The notes under the pieces were generated by a model, which saw only the letters and a list, made by a program, of their open reading frames with translations, was not told where the DNA came from and did no database searches. A program made the translations under genes and the position numbers. Of a stretch of 64,000 nucleotides of DNA, positions 1 to 7,663 are shown piece by piece (position 1 is the stretch's first letter; the number at the start of each line of letters is the position of its first letter). Source of the stretch: an uncultured Ignavibacteria bacterium. Lineage in GTDB: Bacteria > Bacteroidota > Ignavibacteria > SZUA-365. Location of the stretch: positions 1-64,000 of the forward strand of contig CAJXVM010000019.1 of the NCBI GenBank assembly GCA_913061095.1, given 5' to 3'.

Positions 1-6
1 CCCCCT

Positions 7-27
7 CGCCGAGCCGTTGGCTCGGCG
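7..27. repeat. REP-like hairpin (copy 1)
   Basis: Perfect 9-bp inverted repeat CGCCGAGCC / GGCTCGGCG around a GTT loop. The same hairpin recurs at 5742-5762 (opposite orientation, AAC loop) and, with GG/CC ends, at 17189-17209. All copies are intergenic, which suggests a short dispersed palindromic family. The function is unknown. Confidence 0.6.
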
Positions 28-137
28 CTACCGTCACGGTTTCCTCACGATCCCTTGACATCCATCCCCCGCGGCTGTAATTTTCCGATACTCTCCACCG
101 AAAATTCTGATATCCAACGCTCTGCGTGGAGGCAGTC

Positions 138-611
138 ATGAAAATATTCGACGATGATGGCCTGATGGTATTTCCCTCGCAGTACATGCGCGAACTGCGT
201 GAGAGCAGCAAGGTCATCGTGGTGAAAGCCTGTTACTGTCCGAGAGGACACAACCTGGTCAATGACCGGGTTCAGTTCAACGATCACAGCGGCATCCTGC
301 TGCGCCTGCGCGACCGGGAACTGCATGAGGGACTCGTGGCACTGAGTCCGATATACGGCGACAAATCGCGCATATCACTTGGCATGCATCTCGAAAAGGG
401 GGATGTGATGAAGCTGCTCTGCACGGAATGCGGCGTCCCGTTACCGGTCTACGACCAGTGCAGCTGTGGCGCTGACGTGATCGCGCTGTTCACGCGTCCC
501 CGGCCCGACTACGGCAACTGCATCGGCATCTGCAGCCGCGTCGGCTGCTACAACGCTGAACTGAAGAGTGGCAATGAACTGCTCACCTTCGCAAGCCTCG
601 CTGCACAATAG
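138..611 (+). CDS. Cys-rich hypothetical protein, zinc-ribbon-like
   Basis: A 157-aa protein I do not recognise. The ATG at 138 is preferred over the one at 126 because GGAGG stands five bases before it. It contains paired-cysteine motifs: CYCPRGH near residue 35, CTECG and CSCGA in the middle, and CIGICSRVGC near the C-terminus. This pattern suggests one or two bound zinc ions. There is no signal peptide or membrane segment, so it is probably cytoplasmic. It is followed by a hairpin (626-645), a palindrome array and a strong terminator, and converges on the next gene. No function is assigned. Confidence 0.7.
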   Translation: MKIFDDDGLMVFPSQYMRELRESSKVIVVKACYCPRGHNLVNDRVQFNDHSGILLRLRDRELHEGLVALSPIYGDKSRISLGMHLEKGDVMKLLCTECGVPLPVYDQCSCGADVIALFTRPRPDYGNCIGICSRVGCYNAELKSGNELLTFASLAAQ

Positions 612-625
612 GCAGGATGCGGCAG

Positions 626-645
626 CCACACGCCTAAGCGTGTGG
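626..645. repeat. intergenic hairpin
   Basis: Inverted repeat CCACACGC / GCGTGTGG with a CTAA loop, 14 bases after the stop of the Cys-rich gene. It resembles the CCCCACGC/GCGTGGGG hairpins at 12291 and 17235, so it may be a variant of the same dispersed family. There is no T-run, so it is a weak terminator candidate at best. Confidence 0.5.
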
Positions 646-725
646 GACGGCAGTCCACCACCCACCCCGAATCCCGAATGGGTGTGATTCCATAGAAGAC
701 AGCCCCAGCCGTGAGCCCGGGCGGA

Positions 726-869
726 TGTCACCAGGTGGTGACAAAAACAGGCCCATTTTGGCCAATGTCACCGGGTGGTGACATCGAAAACGGCTCTCAC
801 GGTACCCATGTCACCGGGTGGTGACATCCGGAACGGCCCTCCTGGCACCTATGTCACCGGGTGGTGACA
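726..869. repeat. four tandem palindromes, about 43-bp period
   Basis: Four copies of the 18-bp palindrome TGTCACC-GGGT-GGTGACA lie at 726-743, 766-783, 809-826 and 852-869; the first has AGGT in the loop. The spacers between them differ and are partly similar (for example AAAACGGC and GGAACGGC). The regular 40-43 bp spacing and perfect arms suggest a protein-binding array or a small repeat element rather than a coding remnant. It lies between two convergent genes. Confidence 0.8.
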
Positions 870-888
870 TGGTCCGGTCACAGAAAAA

Positions 889-931
889 CACCCCGTTCGC
901 TGCGAGGATTCGCAGGAAACGGGGCGTTTTT
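889..931. terminator. bidirectional rho-independent terminator
   Basis: Stem CCCCGTT / AACGGGG with an inner GCTGCGA / TTCGCAG extension is followed by TTTTT on the + strand and by a T-run on the minus strand as well. It sits between the convergent genes ending at 611 (+) and 1031 (-) and can serve both. Confidence 0.85.
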
Positions 932-964
932 CATTCGGAATTGATCGCGGCAGAGCGCCTGTTC

Positions 965-1019
965 AGCTGCTCGTCGGATTAACGGCTGCTCGTCGGATTA
1001 ACGGCTGCTCGCCGGGTCA
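965..1019. repeat. 19-bp tandem repeat
   Basis: Unit GGCTGCTCGTCGGATTAAC occurs about 2.9 times (965-983, 984-1002, partial 1003-1019) directly after the stop of the transglutaminase-like gene. No function is visible. Confidence 0.7.
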
Positions 1020-1030
1020 GCGGCTGCCCG

Positions 1031-3343
1031 CTATTTCAGCAGCAGCATGCGCTGAGTGGTGGCGCCGCCGGAGGCGGTGACGCGCAGCAGGTAATGTCCC
1101 TGCGGAAGCGCGGGCGGCGTCCAGCGCAGTGTCTGCGTGCCGCCGTGCAGCGCGGCATCGGTGCCGTGGCGCAGGCGTCCGAGCAGATCGTAGAGTTCGA
1201 TGCGCGCCGTTCCGCTGGCGGAGGCCGGCGTGAAGAGCGTCAGCGCGGCCCCCTGCGCGGTGACCGGATGCGGAGCGCAGTCCACGAGTGCAAAATCGCG
1301 CGTCTCGGGCAGCGCGTCGACATCCACGAGTGAGGATGCGCGCAGGTAAAAACGGGTGCGGATGTGTGCGGGATTGTGCGCGCTGGTGTTGTTGACAAAG
1401 AGATAGTAGAGATCTCCGGTGAAGTCGAGTCCGTCCACCTGTCCGGTGACCAACTGCCCGAGCTCCTGATCGGGCACGCCCCACTTCATCATGAAAGGAT
1501 TCTCCAGATCGACTTTCTGGAAATTCTCCTCGTCAAAATATCCGCGGCAGATCGTGCCGCCCTCCTCTTCACTGTAAAAGACGCAGAGATCCACGGTATT
1601 GATGTCGTCGAAACGCTGCTGCCAGCGCACCACCTGCGCTCCGCCATCGATGTGATGCTCGATGACGAAATCCTCCACCTCATCTTCCATGCCGGAGATA
1701 GTGCCCTCCTGCATGAAGCGGCGCTTCGATACATTGCTGCGAAGCGTGTAGGAGTAATCCCGCCCCGCCTCGGCGTTGGACATCAGTCCGCTGACCTGGT
1801 TCGACTGCGCGGGACTCGATCCGCCGTGCGGCGAATCGAAGCGCGCGTAATAGTCGCGCTCCGCACCGACGATAAAGCGTGCCACACCGTCCTGGTCGGT
1901 GCAGCCGTAGGTGTCGATATAGATGTTCTGATCGGAGCGCACGGCGAGCAGCACGACAGCGCCATCCACCGGTCGATCGTTTGCATCCTTCGCATGGATT
2001 TCCAGCGTGCAGGTCTTCTTCTGATAGCGATCCGTGACGGGCATGAATTTGCCGTCGCTGCGGCGCGCGATCACGCTGCCGAACTTCTTCCCCCATCCTT
2101 CCGAATACACAAGCGCATTCCTGTGGGAATTGTTCACCGGCTCCCACTGCCACCACTCCTCGTCCCAGAACTCGTTCCACACATGATCCGAGGAATAGGC
2201 GCTGATGCCGCGCGTCGGAATCAGACAGGCGCGCGCCGCGGCCGCGGTCATGTCCTCATGCTCCCCGCAGCGTCCCATGTGCAGCGTGTAGATGCGCACC
2301 GGCTGATGCGGCCGCTCACTGCCGGAATCGAAATCCAGCACCGCGCGAATCCACTTCGTGATCTGCCGAACGGCCTGCGGTTCGTCGCCGCGCTCGGCCC
2401 AGAGCACCTCGCATGTCGACACCAGGTCACGCAGCACGGGGAAATCCACTCCCGTGGTATCGGGCACGGCTTCGGTGACCGTGAACAGATAGTCCCGCCA
2501 GAACACGCCCTGCGGGGGCGCCTTCACGGCCACGGTATTCCCCTGCATCGTGGGATCGACATACGTCGAAAGCTCATCCGAGAGCTTCGGATGTACGATG
2601 TACCAGTAATAGATATCGCGCGGCACTTCGACCTGCACACGGTTCGAATCCGCATCGACGCGCCAGTAGCGCACGGTGGAGTAGAAATCCTCGTCCGCGG
2701 ACGTGCCGTAATCCACTACTTCCACGTAGGGCAGCACCTTGTCATGCGCGTATATCAGCTCGGCGTTGTCGCGGAAAAGCTGTGCGTAGCAGAACTGCGA
2801 CTGCAGGAAGACGGGATTGGAGTGCGCGATGGCGAAGCAGACCTCATCCACGTAGGGATCGGGCGCGTCGTTGATCACCGCGGCGAGGTTCTCCTGCTGG
2901 AAGCCGGAGAGCTGGGCGAGCGCGTATTCGAGCTTGGCGCGCAGCCAGGCGGGACTCTTCGCGACGGCCTGCCGCGCCGAAGCGCGCAGGGACGGCACCG
3001 TGCGCACGGTTTCGAGCATGCGCATCGCGCTGTTGAAACGCACGCCAGCATAACCGAGAGGCGGGATCCATGTATCGAGCAAGAGGCTGTCGCGGATGCG
3101 CCAGTCGTCGCGCACGGAGGCCTGCTCCTTCGCCAGCGTGGATGGCGCAAGCACTGCGTTCGCGTCGTGCGCAGGGATTCCGGTATCGAGCGCCTCCGCC
3201 TGGCCGGTACAGATCAGCGGCTGCGTGGTCATCGGAGCCGACGTCATGCCGCGATCCTGCTGGGCGACGGCGGTCCGGGCGACAAAGAGCTGGGTGATGA
3301 TAAAAACAGCGAGTGTGAGTGAAAGGGGTGTGAAACGTCTCAT
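1031..3343 (-). CDS. exported transglutaminase-like protein with T9SS sorting domain
   Basis: A 770-aa protein with an N-terminal signal peptide (hydrophobic residues about 8-27, ending AVAQQ). A transglutaminase-like core lies around residues 320-405, with candidate catalytic Cys359 in MGRCGEHED and His387 in SSDHVWNEFW. This is the Cys-His arrangement of bacterial papain-like transglutaminase domains, which may act as proteases or cross-linkers. The last about 80 residues form a type A Por/T9SS sorting domain (IELYDLLGR ... LPQGHYLLRV ... QRMLLLK), so the product is probably exported across the outer membrane and anchored or released. Substrate unknown. The gene stands alone and converges on the terminator at 889-931. 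Confidence 0.85.
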   Translation of the reverse strand: MRRFTPLSLTLAVFIITQLFVARTAVAQQDRGMTSAPMTTQPLICTGQAEALDTGIPAHDANAVLAPSTLAKEQASVRDDWRIRDSLLLDTWIPPLGYAGVRFNSAMRMLETVRTVPSLRASARQAVAKSPAWLRAKLEYALAQLSGFQQENLAAVINDAPDPYVDEVCFAIAHSNPVFLQSQFCYAQLFRDNAELIYAHDKVLPYVEVVDYGTSADEDFYSTVRYWRVDADSNRVQVEVPRDIYYWYIVHPKLSDELSTYVDPTMQGNTVAVKAPPQGVFWRDYLFTVTEAVPDTTGVDFPVLRDLVSTCEVLWAERGDEPQAVRQITKWIRAVLDFDSGSERPHQPVRIYTLHMGRCGEHEDMTAAAARACLIPTRGISAYSSDHVWNEFWDEEWWQWEPVNNSHRNALVYSEGWGKKFGSVIARRSDGKFMPVTDRYQKKTCTLEIHAKDANDRPVDGAVVLLAVRSDQNIYIDTYGCTDQDGVARFIVGAERDYYARFDSPHGGSSPAQSNQVSGLMSNAEAGRDYSYTLRSNVSKRRFMQEGTISGMEDEVEDFVIEHHIDGGAQVVRWQQRFDDINTVDLCVFYSEEEGGTICRGYFDEENFQKVDLENPFMMKWGVPDQELGQLVTGQVDGLDFTGDLYYLFVNNTSAHNPAHIRTRFYLRASSLVDVDALPETRDFALVDCAPHPVTAQGAALTLFTPASASGTARIELYDLLGRLRHGTDAALHGGTQTLRWTPPALPQGHYLLRVTASGGATTQRMLLLK

Positions 3344-3450
3344 GGAAATCAGAGCGTAAGGTGGGCGGAAGGTATTTCAGATAAACATATGAGTTTCCCT
3401 TTCATAGCGCAAGGAATCCGATTGGATTCCCGTGGGTAGAGTCCCACCCC

Positions 3451-3510
3451 GCGTCGATGTCCGCCTTGCGTCGATGTCCGCCTTGCGTCGATGTCCGCCT
3501 CGCGTTGATG
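3451..3510. repeat. 17-bp tandem repeat
   Basis: GCGTCGATGTCCGCCTT is repeated at 3451, 3468 and 3485, followed by a partial fourth copy. It lies between the divergent genes starting at 3343 (-) and 3595 (+), in the region where their promoters must be. No reading frame through it looks real. Confidence 0.7.
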
Positions 3511-3594
3511 ATTCAGGGACGCCGTGCGGCATTCCCTCGCAATGCTCTTGTTTATTTGTGCGGGAAACGCAATCTTTCCCCACATCCGTTGATC

Positions 3595-4125
3595 ATGAAG
3601 ATTCGCCGCATGGATACCCGAGATCGCTCCGCCCTCCCCCGCCTGCTGAAATCCCATCTCCTGCTCATCGTGTCCGTATTCATCCTTGCATCCTGCTCGG
3701 ATGACGACGGTGTCGGACCGGTCGACAATCCCGGCATCCCCGAAATTGAGCAGCGCGTGCATACTCTTATCAATCAGTACCGCGTCGACCAGGGACTGGC
3801 GCCGCTGACCATCAGCGACGTGATCACGACGCAGTGCCGGAATCACAGCCGCAACATGGCCGACGGCACCGTGCCGTTCAGCCATGACGGATTCCAGGAT
3901 CGTGTCAATGCGATCAGCTCACAGATCTCGATTTCGCACGCGGCGGAGAACGTGGCCACGAACTCGGGCTACTCCGATCCCGCCCAGATCGCCGTGAACG
4001 GCTGGATCAAGAGCGCGGGACACAAAAAGAATATTGAAGGGGACTACGATCTGACCGGCATCGGCGTCTCGCAGTCTTCCGAGGGAGGATATTATCTGAC
4101 GCAGATGTTTGCCCGGAGCCGGTAG
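3595..4125 (+). CDS. CAP/SCP-domain lipoprotein
   Basis: About 176 aa. A hydrophobic segment ending in the lipobox LASC (Cys about residue 33) marks a lipoprotein. The rest matches the CAP (SCP/PR1) fold: an early IEQRVHTLINQYR helix, then CRNHSRNMADG, FSHDGFQDR and HAAENVATN with the family's His and Glu residues, and WIKSAGHKKNI with the second His. Bacterial CAP lipoproteins are extracytoplasmic and mostly of unknown activity. There is no clear ribosome site, so the start could also be ATG 3610. The gene converges on sucD, with a shared hairpin at 4141-4167. Confidence 0.85.
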   Translation: MKIRRMDTRDRSALPRLLKSHLLLIVSVFILASCSDDDGVGPVDNPGIPEIEQRVHTLINQYRVDQGLAPLTISDVITTQCRNHSRNMADGTVPFSHDGFQDRVNAISSQISISHAAENVATNSGYSDPAQIAVNGWIKSAGHKKNIEGDYDLTGIGVSQSSEGGYYLTQMFARSR

Positions 4126-4140
4126 GGGGCCTCGGGAGGC

Positions 4141-4167
4141 AGTAGGCAGTACGCAGTACTGCCTACT
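4141..4167. terminator. hairpin between convergent genes
   Basis: Eleven-bp inverted repeat AGTAGGCAGTA / TACTGCCTACT around CGCAG. It overlaps the last codons of sucD and follows the CAP gene. It probably ends or buffers both transcripts. The T-tract is weak, so this is an inference from position and stem strength. Confidence 0.55.
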
Positions 4168-5071
4168 TCGCAGCCGCCGGCCGCTTCTGTCCTTTCAGTT
4201 CCAGTCCAAGCGCCTTGGCGACGGTGACGCCGATCTGGGCAGGGCTCTCGACGACATGGATGCCGGCACGCTTCAGTGCCTTCATCTTGTCTGCCGCGGT
4301 GCCCTTGCCGCCTGCAATGATGGCGCCCGCGTGCCCCATGCGGCGTCCCGGGGGAGCCGTGCGTCCGGCGATGAAGCCGACAACGGGTTTGGTCATGTTC
4401 TTCCTGACCCACGTGGCCGCTTCCTCTTCGGCGGTGCCGCCGATTTCGCCGATCATGACCACGGCGTCGGTGCCGGGATCCTCGTTGAACAGCTGCAGCG
4501 CATCGATGAACTGCGTGCCGATGACAGGATCGCCGCCGATGCCGATGCAGGTAGACTGTCCGATGCCGAGCTCGGTGAGCTGGTTGACAGCTTCATAGGT
4601 GAGCGTTCCGCTGCGGGAGATCACGCCGACATGGCCTTTCTTGTGGATGAAGCCCGGCATGATGCCGACCTTGGCCTTGCCCGGCGAGATGATGCCCGGA
4701 CAGTTCGGTCCGATCAGGCGCACGCCTTTCTGCTGCACGAATTCATAGGCCCTCACCATGTCATCGGTCGGGATGCCCTCGGTGATGCACACGATCAGTC
4801 CGATACCGGCATCCGCGGCTTCCATGATGGCGTCGCCCGCAGCGAACGGCGGCACGAAAATCACCGAGACATTCGCGCGCGTCTTCGCGACCGCTTCCTT
4901 GACGGTGTTGAACACGGGAACACCAAGATGCTCCGTTCCGCCCTTGCCGGGCGTGACGCCGCCCACGACCTTCGTGCCATATTCGATCATCTGTCCGGCA
5001 TGAAAGGTACCTTCGGAACCGGTGATGCCCTGCACAATGACGCGGCTTTTCTTGTCGATCAAAACGCTCAT
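4163..5071 (-). CDS. sucD: succinyl-CoA synthetase, alpha subunit
   Basis: A 302-aa protein of normal length for the ADP-forming succinyl-CoA synthetase alpha chain, which makes succinate and ATP from succinyl-CoA in the TCA cycle. The N-terminal CoA-binding Rossmann domain starts at [15 protein letters not shown]. The C-terminal ligase domain holds the phosphorylated His247 in RMGHAGAII and the [12 protein letters not shown] loop. The ATG is preceded by GGAG. The beta subunit gene (sucC) is not adjacent and not in this window, so the two subunits are encoded apart. Confidence 0.97.
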   Translation of the reverse strand: MSVLIDKKSRVIVQGITGSEGTFHAGQMIEYGTKVVGGVTPGKGGTEHLGVPVFNTVKEAVAKTRANVSVIFVPPFAAGDAIMEAADAGIGLIVCITEGIPTDDMVRAYEFVQQKGVRLIGPNCPGIISPGKAKVGIMPGFIHKKGHVGVISRSGTLTYEAVNQLTELGIGQSTCIGIGGDPVIGTQFIDALQLFNEDPGTDAVVMIGEIGGTAEEEAATWVRKNMTKPVVGFIAGRTAPPGRRMGHAGAIIAGGKGTAADKMKALKRAGIHVVESPAQIGVTVAKALGLELKGQKRPAAAK

Positions 5072-5229
5072 GCTGTTTCTCCAAGCACTCAGATATGTAT
5101 GACGGTTTTCTGTGAATCCGCAGTATTTTCAAAGCTAGCATTTTCGCCCGCACGAAACAAACCGTGCAAAATCCGCGGAATTGCCTATGTTGCGAATGCA
5201 TTGAACTGAACGCAGTACAGAGGAGCAAC

Positions 5230-5622
5230 ATGGACGAGATGCGCAAAGAACTGCTGGCGGCGCTCGGATATTCTCCGAAGGCCATCAGCGTGCTTGAAAA
5301 CGAGAAGCATTACGGGGAACTCGACAATCCGACCGTTCATGTCGAGCACAAGGCGGGCTGCGGCGACATCCTCTTTCTTTCCCTGAAGATCGACGACGAT
5401 GTCATCACCGACGCCGCGTTTCAGTTCGTCGGCTGTTCGGGACTGCAGGCCTCAGCGGAGGGACTGACGGAAATGATCATCGGCAAGCGCATCGACGAGG
5501 TCGAGCATATCGGCACGATGGACATCGTCAACTGGCTCGAAGGGATCCCCGAAAACAAGTATGAGTGCGCGGAGTCTTCAAGCATCACGCTGCACAAGGC
5601 GATCGAAGAATACAGGCGTTAG
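5230..5622 (+). CDS. IscU/NifU-like iron-sulfur scaffold
   Basis: A 130-aa single-domain protein starting at the ATG preceded by GAGGAG. It has the three conserved scaffold cysteines: AGCGD near residue 40, VGCSGLQ near 74 and KYECAES near 115. The aspartate after the first Cys is also present. Proteins of this NifU-N family assemble Fe-S clusters from a cysteine desulfurase and pass them on. No desulfurase lies next to it. The gap before the second Cys and the ending HKAIEEYRR fit stand-alone scaffolds rather than full NifU. Confidence 0.88.
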   Translation: MDEMRKELLAALGYSPKAISVLENEKHYGELDNPTVHVEHKAGCGDILFLSLKIDDDVITDAAFQFVGCSGLQASAEGLTEMIIGKRIDEVEHIGTMDIVNWLEGIPENKYECAESSSITLHKAIEEYRR

Positions 5623-5674
5623 GAACGCGAGGAACGCGAGGAACGCGAGGAACGCGAGGATCGTGAGGATCGTG
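5621..5674. repeat. 9-bp microsatellite
   Basis: AGGAACGCG is repeated four times (5621-5656), followed by two AGGATCGTG units (5657-5674). It starts at the stop codon of the scaffold gene. It is likely a slippage tract; no coding role is seen. Confidence 0.8.
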
Positions 5675-5741
5675 AGGTCGGAGGCCGAAGGCCGGAGACT
5701 CGCCGAAGGCGAGAACGGGGAGGAAACCGTGAAGGTAGTAG

Positions 5742-5818
5742 CGCCGAGCCAACGGCTCGGCGAGGGGGCAAAGGCTGGGCGTAGCCAACCGCTCGGCGAG
5801 GGGACTCACGCGTGGGGC
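5742..5818. repeat. REP-like intergenic element (copy 2)
   Basis: Contains CGCCGAGCC-AAC-GGCTCGGCG at 5742-5762, the inverse of copy 1. A degenerate second copy (GCCAACCGCTCGGCG) follows, and then CACGCGTGGGGCTA, shared with the hairpins at 12291 and 17235. It lies at the 3' ends of two convergent genes. Confidence 0.6.
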
Positions 5819-6393
5819 TAGCCGTGCATGCGGGGTTCATTGGGAAGCTCGCGCACGATGTCCGCCTCGGCGGCGGCGAGTTCGTCCAGCCGCGCATCTA
5901 CTTCATCCGCGGGATAATACTCCCGGGCGAGATTCATGAACATGGCGTAATGGCGGGCCTCGGAGGGCATGAGTCCGTCGAAGAGATCTCGCAGGTCGCC
6001 GTCGGGGAGTGCGTCGATCAGCAGCTGGAAGCGCTCGCATGATCGCGCCTCGATCAGTGCGGCGACGAGAAGCGCGTCGAGCAGCCGGCCGGGTTCGGCG
6101 CTGCGGGCATGCTCCAGCAGACGGTTCACGTAGGGATCGGGCGTGTCGCGCCGCAGCACGATTCCGCGCTCTTTCACATGTCCCATGACGAGCGCGAAAT
6201 GCTCGAGTTCCTCCTGCGCGTGCGCAATCATGTGATCGACCAGCAGCGTGCGATCGGGATAGCGGTTAACCAGGCTCAGCGCGGTCGATGCCGCCTTTTT
6301 CTCGCAGTGCACATGGTCGATCAGCAGCGTGTCGAGATCGTCCGTCGCGGCACGCACCCAGGCGGGATTACTGTCCGATTTCAGATTCAGCAC
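5818..6393 (-). CDS. miaE: MiaE-like tRNA hydroxylase
   Basis: A 191-aa non-heme di-iron protein. The ligand motifs are visible in order: HVHCEKKAAS, AHAQEELEHF, EARSCERF and SEARHYAMF, which gives the paired Glu/His-x-x-Glu/His pattern of the ferritin-like MiaE fold. MiaE hydroxylates the ms2i6A37 modification of tRNAs reading UNN codons. Some family members in bacteria without ms2i6A may act on other substrates, so the exact target is an inference. It ends seven bases before the next minus-strand gene's stop region and could share its transcript. Confidence 0.85.
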   Translation of the reverse strand: MLNLKSDSNPAWVRAATDDLDTLLIDHVHCEKKAASTALSLVNRYPDRTLLVDHMIAHAQEELEHFALVMGHVKERGIVLRRDTPDPYVNRLLEHARSAEPGRLLDALLVAALIEARSCERFQLLIDALPDGDLRDLFDGLMPSEARHYAMFMNLAREYYPADEVDARLDELAAAEADIVRELPNEPRMHG

Positions 6394-6400
6394 ATCAGAC

Positions 6401-7663
6401 TCACGTCTTCAGCTGCTTCTTCTTCGCAGCCGGGAAAAGGATGTTGTTGAGAATCAGCCGGTAGCCAGGACTGTTTTTGTGCAGCGAGAGATCGGTCGGC
6501 GGGTCGCCCACGCGATGCTGGTAATCCTCGGGATCGTGTCCGCCGTACCAGGTAAACGTGCCGCGGCCGTAGTTGCCATGCAGGTATTTCACCTCGTTCG
6601 TCCCTTCCTTCTCGCCGAGGATGGTGACGTACTTCTTGATCAGATCCTTGCGGAAGGCGGTGGTCTGACCAAGAAAACCGGCGACGACATTGACATGGCA
6701 CTGCGTCAGCATGCTCGGCACGGGATCGTACTTCGCCGAGAAGTCGAAGAGCGTGAAGTAGTCGTTGTCGGGCCTGCCGCCGAATGCCGGCGTCATGTCG
6801 ATGTTCGAGTATTCGTATTCGTAGGGATTCATGACCAGCTCGAAATTCTCGAACGCGAACGTCTTCTCGAAATTCAGCCGCTCCTGGCAATCGGGATCGG
6901 GGGGATCGCCGTCGAACATCACATCGCAGATATCCGTACTCTCCGCCGCCAGCGCGATGTCGAAGGTGTCGGTGGCCGAGCACATGGCGAACATGAATCC
7001 GCCACCCCCCACGTATTCCTTGATCGTGCGCGCCACGGCCTTCTTCAGCTCACTGACCTTCTTGAAGCCGAGGCGCTTGGCCATCGATTCATTGATAGCC
7101 ACCTGCTGAATGTACCAGGGATAGGTACTGAACTGCCCGTAGAATTTGCCGTACTGTCCGGTGAAATCCTCGTGATGCAGATGCAGCCAGTCGTACTCGT
7201 CCAGCTTGCCCTGAATCACCTCTTCGTCCCAGAGCTTGTCGTACGGCACCTCGGCGTATTCCAGCGCCAGCGTGACGGCATCGTCCCAGGGCTGGAAATT
7301 CGGCGGCACATACACGGCGATTTTCGGCGCTTTCTCGAGACGGACGACTTCCATGTTTCTGTCAGGACTCGACACCTCGGCCAGGATCTGTGCGGCGGTG
7401 GATCCGTCGATGACACGGAAAGAGACGCCGCGCACGCGCAGTTCCTGTTCGATGAACGGGTAATACCCCGTCATGAAACTGCCGTGTTTGTAGTTCAGCA
7501 GCCAGTCGACATCCACCCCGCGCGTGAGCACCCAGTACACGACGCCATAAGCCTTGAGATGATCGGTCTGCTGCAGATCCATTTCGATGAGAATATTCTG
7601 CTGTGCACGCAGCGGCATGGCCGTCGCGAGGAACAGCAGGGTTATGGTCAGAATGCGTATCAT
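6401..7663 (-). CDS. conserved exported protein of the TPR operon
   Basis: A 420-aa protein with a signal peptide (ITLLFLATAMPLRAQ). The mature part begins NILIEMDLQQTDHLKAYG. Relatives in FCB bacteria are often labelled asparagine synthetase B, but I see no synthetase motifs and do not accept that label. The stretch GGGGFMFAMCSATDT resembles a class I amidotransferase-type nucleophile elbow, which would fit a glutaminase-fold or regulatory domain; this is only a suggestion. Its ATG overlaps the stop of the upstream TPR gene by one base (TGATG), so the two are translationally coupled and probably work together in the envelope. Confidence 0.7.
   Translation of the reverse strand: MIRILTITLLFLATAMPLRAQQNILIEMDLQQTDHLKAYGVVYWVLTRGVDVDWLLNYKHGSFMTGYYPFIEQELRVRGVSFRVIDGSTAAQILAEVSSPDRNMEVVRLEKAPKIAVYVPPNFQPWDDAVTLALEYAEVPYDKLWDEEVIQGKLDEYDWLHLHHEDFTGQYGKFYGQFSTYPWYIQQVAINESMAKRLGFKKVSELKKAVARTIKEYVGGGGFMFAMCSATDTFDIALAAESTDICDVMFDGDPPDPDCQERLNFEKTFAFENFELVMNPYEYEYSNIDMTPAFGGRPDNDYFTLFDFSAKYDPVPSMLTQCHVNVVAGFLGQTTAFRKDLIKKYVTILGEKEGTNEVKYLHGNYGRGTFTWYGGHDPEDYQHRVGDPPTDLSLHKNSPGYRLILNNILFPAAKKKQLKT

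Noticed and set aside
726-869. Possible second CRISPR array
   Set aside because: Repeats are only 18 bp, spacers are about 25 bp and partly similar, and no cas gene is near. Kept as a palindrome array only.
1364-3322. Long open frame (652 codons) on the + strand opposite the transglutaminase-like gene
   Set aside because: The minus-strand frame has a signal peptide, a catalytic domain and a sorting domain. The + frame is its shadow in GC-rich DNA, with no ribosome site or recognised motif.
6401-7663. Asparagine synthetase B
   Set aside because: Related proteins often carry this name, but the sequence has no N-terminal nucleophile Cys and no ATP pyrophosphatase motif.
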